15,266 bases of DNA from Rhizopus sp. PT2906 (GCA_025529335.1 JAMYHX010000717.1:1-15266); one strand, 5' to 3'; positions 1 through 8,766 are shown, numbered from the stretch's first letter. Numbers and translations: made by a program. Notes: generated by a model from the sequence alone, not told the origin.

Positions 1-2
1 TG

Positions 3-44
3 ACAAGAGGAGGAGCCTTTGGTGGTGAGGACGCCACCGAATAG
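3..44 (+). CDS. possible 3' end of an unidentified gene (partial)
   Basis: An open frame entering from the left edge reads TRGGAFGGEDATE and stops at TAG 42-44. The codons are richer in G+C than the AT-rich sequence that follows, and a Gly/acidic tail is plausible for a conserved protein. Only 13 residues are visible and I do not recognise the family. If real, it would lie tail to tail with the aspartic protease gene, about 260 bp away. Confidence 0.3.
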   Translation, partial: TRGGAFGGEDATE

Positions 45-303
45 CCACTTTAATTAGCCCTTGGATCGCTTATGTCATCATTTCGGTGGTAATTTAAGTG
101 TGTCCTCTTTCATGTATGTTCGCAATGTATACAAAAGACTCTTTTAACTAAAATCAGTTTAGCTTTAAAGATATTAAAATGCGTAAAGAACTCGTTTATA
201 CGCAAAAATAAACATGCATAAAAAATAACCTTTTCTACAACTACATAAATTAATCCAAAATCGTGTTTTTTTATTTATATATTCAAGCGTGGCTATTCTA
301 AAG

Positions 304-1724
304 CTATCGAGCACGTCTTGCAAGCCCAATTCGTCTATTCTCATGATCATACACAGAAACATACTGTTGAAGGAAACCATATCCAAGGATAGCATCAACA
401 AAGGAAGGACTCTCCTGAATGTAAGTGTAACAAAAGTCTTTGGAAATTGACATCTATAAGAAAGAGTAAACAATGTGGACATAAAAAAGCATGTAAATAG
501 ACAATTACTGCTCCACTTGTAATCACGTATTGCTGAGGAGTAATGACAAAGTCATTATTGTTCAAGGTAAGCGTGATGTTAGGCAAGTTGGCTACTTTAC
601 ATGGTACAAGATACTGCCCTAAAACATCCCGACGTACTCCTTCAATATCTTTAAAGACAGTGCTGACTACGTCTTTGGGTAAATAAATTAGAGTTGAACC
701 TGTATCTCACAGTTTTGTTAGTTCTTATTTGTCACGTTTTTTGTATCCTTACCTGTATCAACCATCGCAGGAATACCATCCCCGTAATTTTTTATAATGT
801 CTCCTATTCTAATATTTTGAATATCCACTGCCCAATAGTCCTAAGTATATATACTTGGTTAAATAATAAATTAAAAGAGATGAAAAAAGAGGCTACCCCG
901 AACTCCTTTCTTCTTGTTATAGGCGCATATTTTATATCACCAATAATATGTTTAGCATCTACTCCTCCAAAGACAATTTCTCCATTAATACGCCTCTTTG
1001 AAGTAGTAACAGGATGAAAGAAAACAGAAAATGTTTGATGAGCGATGACTCCTTTTTGATACATGGTTGTCACCAGTGTTGGATATTCTTTGTTTTCTGG
1101 GTTATTATAGATACTTAATCGATCAGGACCAATGCCTAAAATACCATCTAGACAACACTATTTATATCCTTATTATTAAAATAATAATATCTCTCTTATA
1201 CCTGCACCGTCCGAGGTTAATTCTCCATCATTATAATCAGACACTGCAAAATTCTTCACTGAAGGGGTGAGTAAAATCGTATATGAGTTACGAATAATTT
1301 TATTTACGACTTCAGGTATAACCGCTCCATTTACTGTCATTGTGTCCTGTGCATAGTAACCACTTGCAAATCCCTCTCCGTACCGAATACTAAATGGTGT
1401 TCCTGTTGCATTAAATGTGCTCGATTTTAGTGGTTCTATCGTATGAAGGGGATATCCACAATAACGACCACAGCCTGAGATGGGTACCCAAGTGCTGGAT
1501 GATCCAGTATCTAATAATAAGGTAAAAGGCTGAGGCGGTGTGCCTATTTCAATGTCGATCAAATAGGCGAGATCAACATTGACAAGAGGAGCATTTACCA
1601 GACGATTTTCAAAGGATGCTGCCTTCATTGTTTTACGATCCACTGCTTCGAAAGGGACTGATATCAATTTCTGAGCAATTGTGCATGTGATAGCTGTTGA
1701 TATTAAGAAAGCAATGGACTTCAT
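304..1724 (-). CDS. secreted pepsin-like (A1) aspartic protease
   Basis: Predicted extracellular or vacuolar endopeptidase of the rhizopuspepsin/pepsin family, 400 residues in five exons: 1724-1202, 1147-897, 840-753, 699-509 and 453-304. The four introns (53-56 nt) are GT-AG and keep the frame. Residues 1-17 look like a signal peptide (MKSIAFLISTAITCTIA). Both catalytic motifs are present: DTGSSSTWVP (Asp72) and DTGST (Asp286). The flap tyrosine lies in IRYGEG (Tyr115), and DGILGIG follows the first intron. Cysteine pairs fit the two usual disulfides (C85/C89 and C321/C359). The C-terminus has the family ending AILGYGFLQQYVSVYDHENRRIG split over two quotes here: AILGYGFLQ and VSVYDHENRRIG. 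The stretch between signal peptide and catalytic core is short for a secreted fungal zymogen. Family and function are secure; substrate is not known. Confidence 0.93.
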
Positions 1725-1813
1725 ATCAACAGTGATTTAATAAAAAAGAAGAGGGAAAAAAAGATTAAAGTATTCTGTCACTTAATGTTTAATTGATGCT
1801 TCTTTTAGTTGCT

Positions 1814-1823
1814 CTTTTATATA
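1814..1823 (-). promoter_or_regulatory. TATA box of the aspartic protease gene
   Basis: On the minus strand this reads TATATAAAAG, a textbook TATA element, about 90 bp upstream of the protease ATG at 1724. Spacing is reasonable for a short 5' leader. Confidence 0.5.
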
Positions 1824-2011
1824 ATTTTAAGAATGTTGTATATCATTAAAAAGTTCAGTTTAAAACCAATTCTGCATATTCACTTTCTATCCGTCTCTCA
1901 TTTGTGTGAGTATATCGTATGTGATCGAGTGTTGTGTTGTACGTGCGTGTGTGTGAGTGTGTATATATAAACAAAATATACGTATAGTCTTTTATTGGTA
2001 AAAGATAGCTC

Positions 2012-2498
2012 TTATTCCTTTCTGACCTTCTTAGTCTTTCTGACACCACGGAACTTCTTATCACGGTTCTTCTTTTCCTTGCGTTGCTTACGACCACCCT
2101 TAGGAGGTTCAGCAAGACCGTAACGGACGAGACGGTATCTAGGCTCGAACTTCTTCAAAGCTTCGAGGTTGTCATAGATCAAGGCAAAACCAGTGGTCTT
2201 TCCACCACCAAAGTGAGTCTTGAAGCCAAAGACGGAAACAACTTCCTTTTCGGCCTTGTACATTTTGGCAATCTTGGCACGAAGTTCATCCTTGGAGACA
2301 TTGGCAAGTCCGGGATGAATGACATCGACGACCATTTGCTTACGTTGGAGTAAACGGTTGGTGAGGAACTTGCGAGTTCTGATAGTGACAGATGCAGCGT
2401 CAGCCTAAATACACATAGTGATGGTGTTAATAGTGTATCCAAAAGATGTTGTAATAGACAGGTTCATGTTATTTTAGATGGATGAATGACTTTACCAT
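2012..2498 (-). CDS. RPS24: 40S ribosomal protein eS24
   Basis: Component of the small cytosolic ribosomal subunit, 131 residues, the usual eS24 length. Exon 2 (2404-2012) encodes ADAASVTIRTRKFLTNRLL followed by the family core MVVDVIHPGLANVSKDELR, the loop FKTHFGGGKTTGFALIYD and a strongly basic C-terminal tail (KQRKEKKNRDKKFRGVRK). Exon 1 is only ATG (2498-2496). It is followed directly by the donor GTAAAG; a 91-nt intron (2405-2495) ends TTTAG before GCT GAC. The start is chosen because MADAASVTIRTRKF is a typical eS24 N-terminus and there is no ATG before the conserved region in exon 2. Intron placement at the first codon is common in ribosomal protein genes. Confidence 0.95.
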
Positions 2499-2735
2499 AT
2501 TAATGATATGAAAAGGGAGGCTCTCTTTTTGGATGGCTTCTTACAACTTGATTCTTTGGCCAGGTACCTCTTTTAACATGATGGATACATTCACCCCATC
2601 CTTGCTCTGAGCCCTCGTCCCTCTTTCTGTGCGTATTTTTTGTCCGGACATTCATCTCCGGACTTTACATTGTGCGATTGAACTTGGTCCGTGACCATAT
2701 TTAGAAATAATAATACAGGTACTTTTTTTATTAAT
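2499..2735. promoter_or_regulatory. RPS24 upstream region / ASADH 3' flank, with repeated CCGGAC motif
   Basis: This gap holds the RPS24 promoter (reading minus) and the 3' end of the upstream same-strand ASADH gene. It contains an 8-bp palindrome GTCCGGAC (2642-2649) and a second TCCGGAC (2657-2663) 15 bp further on. CpG-containing repeats stand out in AT-rich DNA, so these may be transcription-factor sites. No canonical TATA box is obvious. The site assignment is inference. Confidence 0.3.
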
Positions 2736-3856
2736 CTAAATCAATCCCTTTGCAACAGCGATTTCAGCGTTAAGAACTGAAGAACCGGCTGCTCCAAGCA
2801 AAGTATTGTGTACTAAAAGAACAAATTTAATGTCTAAAACAGGACATTTTCTAACACGACCAACAGTAACAGTCTGTCCCTTCAAGTTTTCACGATCCAA
2901 GCGAGGTTGAGGTCGATCAGCATCATAAGTGACAACAATGGGTTGTGCAGGCGCTGAGTGGCATTGTAACTTTTCTGCTTCTGATGAGTAATTCTCGAGT
3001 GCTTTACACACATCTTCCACTGATGGGCAGCCATTAGCGAACTTGACAGACACAGTTTCAAAGTGACCATCCAATACAGGTACACGGGTACAAGTAGCAG
3101 AGACTATTGTGTTTTCCAAAAGATTGAATCCATTCTTATTTTCGGACACACCGCCCAAGATCTTGCCTACTTCCCATTCCATCTTTTCTTCTTCTCCTCC
3201 AATATGGGGTACAATATTATCAAGGATATCTAAGCTAGGCACACCAGGGTAACCAGCACCTGAGATTGCTTGCTGTGTATTTACAATAACATGGCTTAAA
3301 GGACCAAATGCATCTTGCAAAGCTTTCAATGGTACAACTAAACCGGTGGTTGAGCAGTTGGCATTTGTGATGAGGAAACCCTTTTTGAGGTTATGTACTG
3401 AGCGTTGATGGGGAATCAAGTCAAAATGATCGGAATTTACTGTGGGTACAATCAAAGGAACAATGGGATCTCGACGATAGTTCTTTGCGTTGGAAAAGAC
3501 GGCAATATCCTTTTTCAACATGGCCATTTCTATATGCCCAAGATCAGTATGAAAAAAGAAAAAGAAAAGAAGGACTTACCGATATCACCAGCAACATCAG
3601 CGTCAAGACCAGAAAAGACAACATCACAATCAGCAAATAATTCAGCTTCGCAAGGCTTGACAATCATATTTTTGACGTTATCTGGAATAGGCTTAGATTG
3701 CTTCCAACGGACAGCGTCCTTGTATTCTTTTCCAGCAGAGCGAGAAGAAGCCCCGAGAGCATGAATTGTGAAGATAGGATGTTCAGAAAGTAAGAGAATG
3801 AAACGCTGACCTACAGTACCAGTAGCACCGAGGATACCGACTTTTTTAGCTGCCAT
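2736..3856 (-). CDS. HOM2: aspartate-semialdehyde dehydrogenase
   Basis: Reduces beta-aspartyl phosphate with NADPH to aspartate semialdehyde, the branch-point step for threonine, methionine and isoleucine; cytosolic. Two exons, 3856-3580 and 3529-2736, are joined across a 50-nt intron (donor GTAAGT, acceptor ATATAG) to give 356 residues, normal for the fungal enzyme. The N-terminal dinucleotide-binding loop is KVGILGATGTVGQRF (about 5-19). The catalytic cysteine is in NANCSTTGLVVPLKAL (Cys151) and the active-site histidine in LDGHFETVSVKF (His248). The fungal motif FSNAKNYR follows the splice junction, and NTLLGAAGSSVLNAE lies near the C-terminus. No key residue is missing. A 9-bp Gcn4-type element lies about 80 bp upstream. 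Confidence 0.96.
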
Positions 3857-3931
3857 TATTTACTAGGAAAAAGATAGAGAGAGAGAAAGAAGGGACAAAA
3901 ATTAGATTTTTATCATTGGAATCAAAAGTTT

Positions 3932-3940
3932 GTGACTCAT
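3932..3940. promoter_or_regulatory. candidate Gcn4/bZIP site upstream of HOM2
   Basis: GTGACTCAT fits the full 9-bp RTGACTCAY consensus of fungal general amino-acid control activators and lies 76-84 bp upstream of the ASADH start. The position suits an amino-acid biosynthesis gene. A site of this kind is expected about once or twice by chance in a window this size, and another copy occurs in an intron at 12525-12533, so this is suggestive only. Confidence 0.45.
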
Positions 3941-4040
3941 TGTTTATCGATTTTTACTCGCTTAAGCAACAGCGAACTTTACTGGATTTCCACTTGGTAG
4001 AAAAATCAACTCCGATAAAAGTAATTCACTAATCAAATTG

Positions 4041-4064
4041 ATGATCTTTATTCCTAAAGATCAT
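4041..4064. repeat. perfect 10-bp inverted repeat (hairpin, TTCC loop)
   Basis: ATGATCTTTA (4041-4050), a 4-nt TTCC spacer, then its exact reverse complement TAAAGATCAT (4055-4064). It lies immediately before the decayed Helitron-like frame. It may be part of that element or a chance hairpin; no function is assigned. Confidence 0.6.
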
Positions 4065-4066
4065 TA

Positions 4067-4312
4067 TTGAGAAATCCTAACTGGGAATCATGCTGCAAGC
4101 AGAGATCAGTTCAGTAACAGCTCTTATCTATGCCTCCTGAGTGCTTGAAGAACTTGCTTGCACGTAAAGTTACTTAAGTAAGGCACTTTAAGGGCAACCT
4201 TCACCAGTACAACGCTACCTTTGCGTTTACTTTCTTGAGCTGTGATATTGTGTTTCGAAAAAGATCGCCAATTACATCCTTTATGAATGTGATAGAAACA
4301 GGTACTCTTTGA
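4067..4312 (+). pseudogene. decayed Helitron helicase-like N-terminal domain fragment
   Basis: One plus-strand frame, interrupted by stops at 4115, 4175 and 4310, reads in pieces NWESCCKQ, then QLLSMPPECLKNLL, then RHFKGNLHQYNATFAFT. This order matches the start of Helitron-like Rep/helicase proteins: a CC pair and a loop, a PP..L..LL segment, then HF+.NIR.YN..FAFTS. Later residues (4250 onward) no longer match clearly. The minus-strand open frame over the same bases (4124-4324) is probably a shadow. The piece is short, has three stops and lacks the Rep HUH and helicase motifs, so it is a relic. The match is from memory of family consensus, not a search. Confidence 0.5.
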
Positions 4313-4679
4313 ATAATGTTTCACTACAGTTTCAAAGACTGTTATGGTCGTCTGCGGTTAGAGTGATAGAATGGTGTGCCGATCTTCTTAATAACTGTGC
4401 CTTTGTTGACGAATACAATTTTATCATGCACGTAATGCTAAAAGTAGATTGACTATGATGAATATAATCATGGAATAATACCATATAGCTTAGTTAATAA
4501 ATAAAGATAACACAACTGACCCTTTGTTCATATACTTTTGTCGCAACAGAAGGGTTCAAGCACGTTTAAAAAGTGTCAGAGGTCTGAAGACTTGACGGTT
4601 CAAACATTTTTCAAAACAACGACTTGAAAAAAAGTTTTTTTGAGCATAATTATATTTAGTGGATATTTCTGATGAGATA

Positions 4680-4710
4680 CAGTATGCTTTTGTACATACT
4701 GCGTGTCTAA
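4680..4710 (+). mobile_element. candidate Helitron 3' terminus (hairpin + CTAA)
   Basis: CAGTATG (4680-4686), an 8-nt loop, and CATACTG (4695-4701) form a 7-bp hairpin. Five bases later comes CTAA (4707-4710) followed by T, which fits the Helitron 3' signature of a short hairpin followed by CTRR and a target T. It is on the same strand as, and downstream of, the helicase relic at 4067-4312. The matching 5' TC end was not identified, so this could be coincidence. Confidence 0.3.
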
Positions 4711-5358
4711 TTTATATTACAAAGAGCCTTATTTATTTACGCATTTGACCTTGTCTTGTGTAGCGGAACAGTCTAATCTTATGAGATAAAAGGTATTGCC
4801 TTTCCCCGTTCTTGTACAGGCTATAAAAGTGTCTTGTGAACTCAAGTTATTGAACGGATGGCATGAAATTTGTGAAACAAAAAAAAGGATATCTAATAGT
4901 GATTTTCCCTTTGCTTCTATGGCAATTGTTTATGCAAGCCTTTTCTGCATTATATTGGATTACAGTTTAATGCCACTGATAAGTCTAGGTCAAAAATTTC
5001 TCTCGAGTATTCATCACTGGTGTGATATTTCCTTTATGTTTTATGGTACTCTACAAACGTATCTGTTCTTGATTTTGCTACCTTATTGCAGTTATTTATA
5101 TTGCCCATGTTTTATCGGTTATTGTACGAACATAAGCTACAAGCCTTTTTTTATTGTGAAATGAAGCCAGGCTATCTCTAGCTTCATTACTGTATTGGAT
5201 TTTTTATCATACCTTCCTCCCTAAATAGGATATGGGAATAAACAAATTTAAGCTAGCAGTAACGTTCTCAAGAAGCCTCGTTCTTCTATGAGCCATCTTT
5301 GAAAAAGAGCTCACATGATGTCATTATGCAATAAATTGTAATTGTTAATGGCCCATGG
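4711..5358. other. gene-free AT-rich interval
   Basis: I see no convincing gene. A 122-codon open frame at 4796-5164 (+) has no ATG at its start and translates to an unstructured Phe/Tyr/Cys/Leu-rich string with no recognisable motif. It is more likely chance or eroded transposon DNA. Confidence 0.5.
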
Positions 5359-5367
5359 TATAAAAAG
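5359..5367 (+). promoter_or_regulatory. TATA box of the acyl-CoA ligase gene
   Basis: TATAAAAAG lies about 80 bp upstream of the chosen ATG (5440). A weaker TATATAAAG follows at 5374-5382. Confidence 0.45.
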
Positions 5368-5393
5368 CACGATTATATAAAGATATAGGAAAA

Positions 5394-5474
5394 ATGCTAG
5401 ATATAGAATGCAGCGCAAAACTTTGTATAAATTTCATTGATGCAGTTGAACTTGTCATCCCTCTTTTGTTCTAA
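5394..5474 (+). other. two short upstream ORFs overlapping the ligase start
   Basis: ATG 5394 opens a 26-codon frame ending at TAA 5472-5474, past the main start. ATG 5408 opens a 10-codon frame (MQRKTLYKFH) whose TGA (5438-5440) shares its last base with the main ATG at 5440. If transcription starts upstream of 5394, both would restrain translation of the ligase. Whether they are in the mRNA is unknown. Confidence 0.35.
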
Positions 5475-7221
5475 AACTCTACCAACAATTAGCGCTACAG
5501 AATATGAAAGCGTGTGCACCAACAGAAAATCTATTGTTATTCATGGTGATGCCTTGAGAACAAGAAGTATGGATAACATCACCTTGTTTGATCTGTTATT
5601 TACCAAAGAATACAACAGAACACCTTCAGATCAGATAGTTTTTGCAGAAGCAAGTGATCCTAATAACCATATAACTTATGGTCAACTTCAAGATCAAGTA
5701 TTAAGGTGCGCTTTTGGCCTTAAGCGGATGTTTAATATTCAACATGGTGATGTTGTGGTCATATGTTCCCCTAATAGCTTAGAGTATCCTGTTTTGTTTT
5801 ACGGAATAATAGCGGCAGGTATATCCCATAAACACACTATAGTTAATACAGTACTCATAGCTCAATTAGGTGGAGTTGCCGCTCCTATACGTCATTCGAC
5901 CTATTCAAGTTTTGAAGAAACAGTAAATGTTATCAACATTATTCAACCAAAAGCAATCATTGTGCATGAATCGGAAATTCAAACTGTTTTCCCAGCAGCA
6001 GAAAAAGCAAAAATACCAATGTCTAATATCCTGGTGATTACTTCTTGCATTGACTACATAAAAGATACCTATGCTGGTGCTCAAGTAGTCGATTCAAATC
6101 TTTTCTCAAACGGAGAAGCAGTGGAACCTTATCCATACACAAAGGACGATCTGATGAATTCTCCTTGTTGTCTGTACCTCACCTCCGCATCTACGGGTGA
6201 CTGCAAGGTAGTGATGATTCAGCAAAGCTCCCTTGTCTGCTTGTTGCTAAATGGACCCTACATAACCCCTCCGTTGAGATGCTTGGCGCTATCGCTCTTT
6301 AGTTTTGTGAGTGGTCTTAGATGCCATTTATTAGTTGGTTTGTTTTGTGGAAGCACGACGTATATCACAAAAGATAAAGAGCGAACATTAGAAGATATAT
6401 GCAAAGCAGTTCAGAGGTTAAAGATTAATTTTATGATTGGAGTTCCATGCTTGGCTTCAGGTTTAGTAAAGCAGCTGAGTATAGCTAAACGATACGATCT
6501 CTCGTCTATGACCAGGGCATTTACTTGTGGAACATTCATGGACAAGTCTATCATACGACTCGCACGAAAGCATCTGAATATAACGTTCATCAACGTATAC
6601 GGTATGACGGAGGCTTTGGAGATATTTGCCAATGACGAAGAGCATTCACTGGCAGGATCAGTGGGCCGGTTGGTTTATGGAGCACTTGCACGTATCGTGG
6701 ATGAAGATGGTAATGATTTGCCCATTGGAGAAGAGGGTGAATTGCGCATAAAGAGCCCCATGGTAACCCTAGGCTATCAAAGAAACCCTGAAGCGACCGC
6801 TGAACTTTTCGATAATCAAGGTTACTTAAAAACGGGTGATATCTTTAGAGTAGACAAAGACGGTTACTTTTATTTCATTACTCGTAAAAAGGATTTGATA
6901 AAGGCTTTTGTAGTCAACATATTCCCGATTGAAATCGAACAAATATTAATCAATCATCCTCAAGTCACTGATTGTGCTGTTATCGGTATTCATTCCAAAG
7001 AAGAAGGTTTAGAAGTGCCACGAGCCTATGTATCTCTGCTTGATGATTCAAAAGATAAACACAGCTTATTAGAAGAGATACGTGTGTATGCTGATTCTCA
7101 GCTACCTGATCCCAAAAGACTGCGTGGTGGCGTCTTTGAAATACCGGTATTTCCTAGGACGGCATCTGGTAAGATTCAACGATTCAAGCTTCGGCAAATG
7201 GTGGAGAAAGGTTGCATATGA
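5440..7221 (+). CDS. 4-coumarate:CoA ligase-like AMP-binding enzyme (divergent)
   Basis: Adenylate-forming (ANL) family, expected to activate a carboxylic acid as acyl-AMP and transfer it to CoA. Two exons, 5440-5818 and 5870-7221, give 576 residues. The intron 5819-5869 is 51 nt and has no stop; left in, it adds 17 residues between GIIAAG and VAAPI where the family reads AAGG. Conserved: YGMTEA (370-375), TGDIF (448-452), the hinge RKKDLIK and the C-terminal catalytic lysine in RTASGKIQR (Lys561). Unusual: the phosphate-binding loop is TSASTGDCK (231-239) rather than a TSG(T/S)TG..KG type, and the LPLFH-type motif is LSLFS. No C-terminal SKL peroxisome signal is present. Activity may be weak, altered or lost; substrate unknown. 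The N-terminal start is tentative because of upstream ATGs. Confidence 0.85.
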   Translation: MQLNLSSLFCSKTLPTISATEYESVCTNRKSIVIHGDALRTRSMDNITLFDLLFTKEYNRTPSDQIVFAEASDPNNHITYGQLQDQVLRCAFGLKRMFNIQHGDVVVICSPNSLEYPVLFYGIIAAGISHKHTIVNTVLIAQLGGVAAPIRHSTYSSFEETVNVINIIQPKAIIVHESEIQTVFPAAEKAKIPMSNILVITSCIDYIKDTYAGAQVVDSNLFSNGEAVEPYPYTKDDLMNSPCCLYLTSASTGDCKVVMIQQSSLVCLLLNGPYITPPLRCLALSLFSFVSGLRCHLLVGLFCGSTTYITKDKERTLEDICKAVQRLKINFMIGVPCLASGLVKQLSIAKRYDLSSMTRAFTCGTFMDKSIIRLARKHLNITFINVYGMTEALEIFANDEEHSLAGSVGRLVYGALARIVDEDGNDLPIGEEGELRIKSPMVTLGYQRNPEATAELFDNQGYLKTGDIFRVDKDGYFYFITRKKDLIKAFVVNIFPIEIEQILINHPQVTDCAVIGIHSKEEGLEVPRAYVSLLDDSKDKHSLLEEIRVYADSQLPDPKRLRGGVFEIPVFPRTASGKIQRFKLRQMVEKGCI

Positions 7222-7286
7222 AATTTTACAATATTTAATAATAAAGTGTTTACAACATAATCCTTTATTCCAAAAAAAAATCTATC

Positions 7287-8721
7287 TCAAGCACTCTTTT
7301 TCTTGTTACGGGCTTCATAAAAGGCTAGAAAATCCCTTTTATCCTGCATGTTTAAGTTCATCTTTCTAAGTTTGAACAAGTGGCCGAGATAAGTAACCAA
7401 GGAATCAACTGTAGAAGAAGTTGATCCATGGAGTTCTCTCTTGGCTAATATCCTCACGTTTAATGTATTATGGAACTATGATAGAGAATTATGAGTTATA
7501 TCCTCGGATTGTATAAGCAAGTTAAAATTACCTGTGCACATAATTTGTAAAAGTGCAGCCACAGATTTCCAACTGTAAAGGTAGGAGGCATATTCGTATA
7601 TTCATATCTATTTTATATGTCAAGAGCTTTTGATCTTCTTTAGATTATATTTTACTTACTTGAAAGAGACCAAATGGAAAGTGATCTCGTCTAGACTCAC
7701 TTGATCCAGTAATGGATGGAATTTGAGCAGTGCACGACCATTTGTGGTTGTGCCCTACATCACGTTAAATACAATAAAAAGGAAAACAGTTCTGTTTTAC
7801 CTCTGGAAAGATAACAACAGGTCCCCATCCATGTTGCTTTGCATTCGAAACCAATTCTTTCAGACTATACACTTTATCATCCTCTGACGGCTTTGATTCT
7901 GGCGGTGTTTGTACCAATCGAATCGCCTGCCACAATGAAATTTTCTTGATACTGTTACTGTCTGAATAGATCTGTGTAAATATCGGTTGATATCTAAACA
8001 AAATCTGATCGGTTGATCCTCACTTGTTTTCAAATAAAAACATACGTCTTACTTATATGCAAGGTAGAGTACATCCACATATGAAGTCCAGTTGGCAATA
8101 ATAACATCTCCATCCTTTACAGTCGCTGTCTCTATTTGACCACTACCTCGGCTATATGCACATATGATTGTTAGTTATAATAAAAACAAATCGGGGTACT
8201 TGTGAACCTTTTACGAACAGAGATAGTCTCTGTCTTGATTTGAAAGAATCCCATAAAGAACAGAATAGATCTGATGATAACAGCAGAAATGAGGGACTGC
8301 CATATTCTCTTTAACGGTCTGATGGGTGTCTATTATTAAAGATGTAAGCTTTTATTATTGTTGTCACATGTGTCATCTTTACCAATAATATGCCAATACA
8401 GGAAACAAGCAGGATATAAAGCAAGCCGAGAGCAAAGATGATCAGTATCTTTAAAATGCCCTGCGAGTATCCTGCAATCGAATAAACTATTTTTGAAAGA
8501 GTGTCCAAGATGCTCAAATCTATTCTAGGCGGCTTTGAATGAAAAGAAAAAGGGTATTAATCTAACCATGATCATTACTTTATTGTGTACTTACGACAGG
8601 AGGAAGAAATGGCTGAATGCCAGTGCCTGCATCCTACATGTATAATAAATACCAAGTTAACTAATGACAAGGAAAAAAAGAGAAGGGAAAATCTTACTCT
8701 CCATTTCGAATACTTTTCCAT
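7287..8721 (-). CDS. LOA1: Loa1/Vps66-like lysophosphatidic acid acyltransferase
   Basis: Predicted acyl-CoA:lysophosphatidate acyltransferase of ER/lipid droplets, making phosphatidate for glycerolipids. Nine exons give 328 residues: 8721-8698, 8633-8595, 8532-8383, 8329-8208, 8151-8053, 7993-7801, 7754-7660, 7607-7532 and 7475-7287. All eight introns (46-64 nt) are GT-AG and keep the frame; the fourth donor (GTTCAC, 8207) is weak. The N-terminus MEKYSKWRDAGTGIQPFLPP matches the fungal Loa1 opening. A hydrophobic membrane segment follows (about 42-71). Acyltransferase motifs: NWTSYVD (132-138) where family members often have HX4D, and FPEGTTTNGRALLKFHP (207-223). The ending LNMQDKRDFLAFYEAR is family-like. 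Trp133 sits where the catalytic His of HX4D would be. The gene is tail to tail with the ligase (65 bp between stops) and starts only 79 bp after the stop of the upstream same-strand gene. Confidence 0.9.
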
Positions 8722-8766
8722 GATAAAAATGAAAAATGAAAAAAAAAGAGGGTATAAATATACACA

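Noticed and set aside
694..1017. plus-strand open frame inside the aspartic protease gene
   Set aside because: It is antisense to protease exons with correct splice sites and catalytic motifs; a shadow frame.
4124..4324. 66-codon minus-strand open frame
   Set aside because: The plus strand over the same bases carries the Helitron-like motif order; the minus frame has no family resemblance.
4796..5164. 122-codon plus-strand open frame
   Set aside because: No ATG at its beginning, no recognisable motif, and a Phe/Tyr/Cys/Leu-rich translation typical of AT-rich noncoding sequence.
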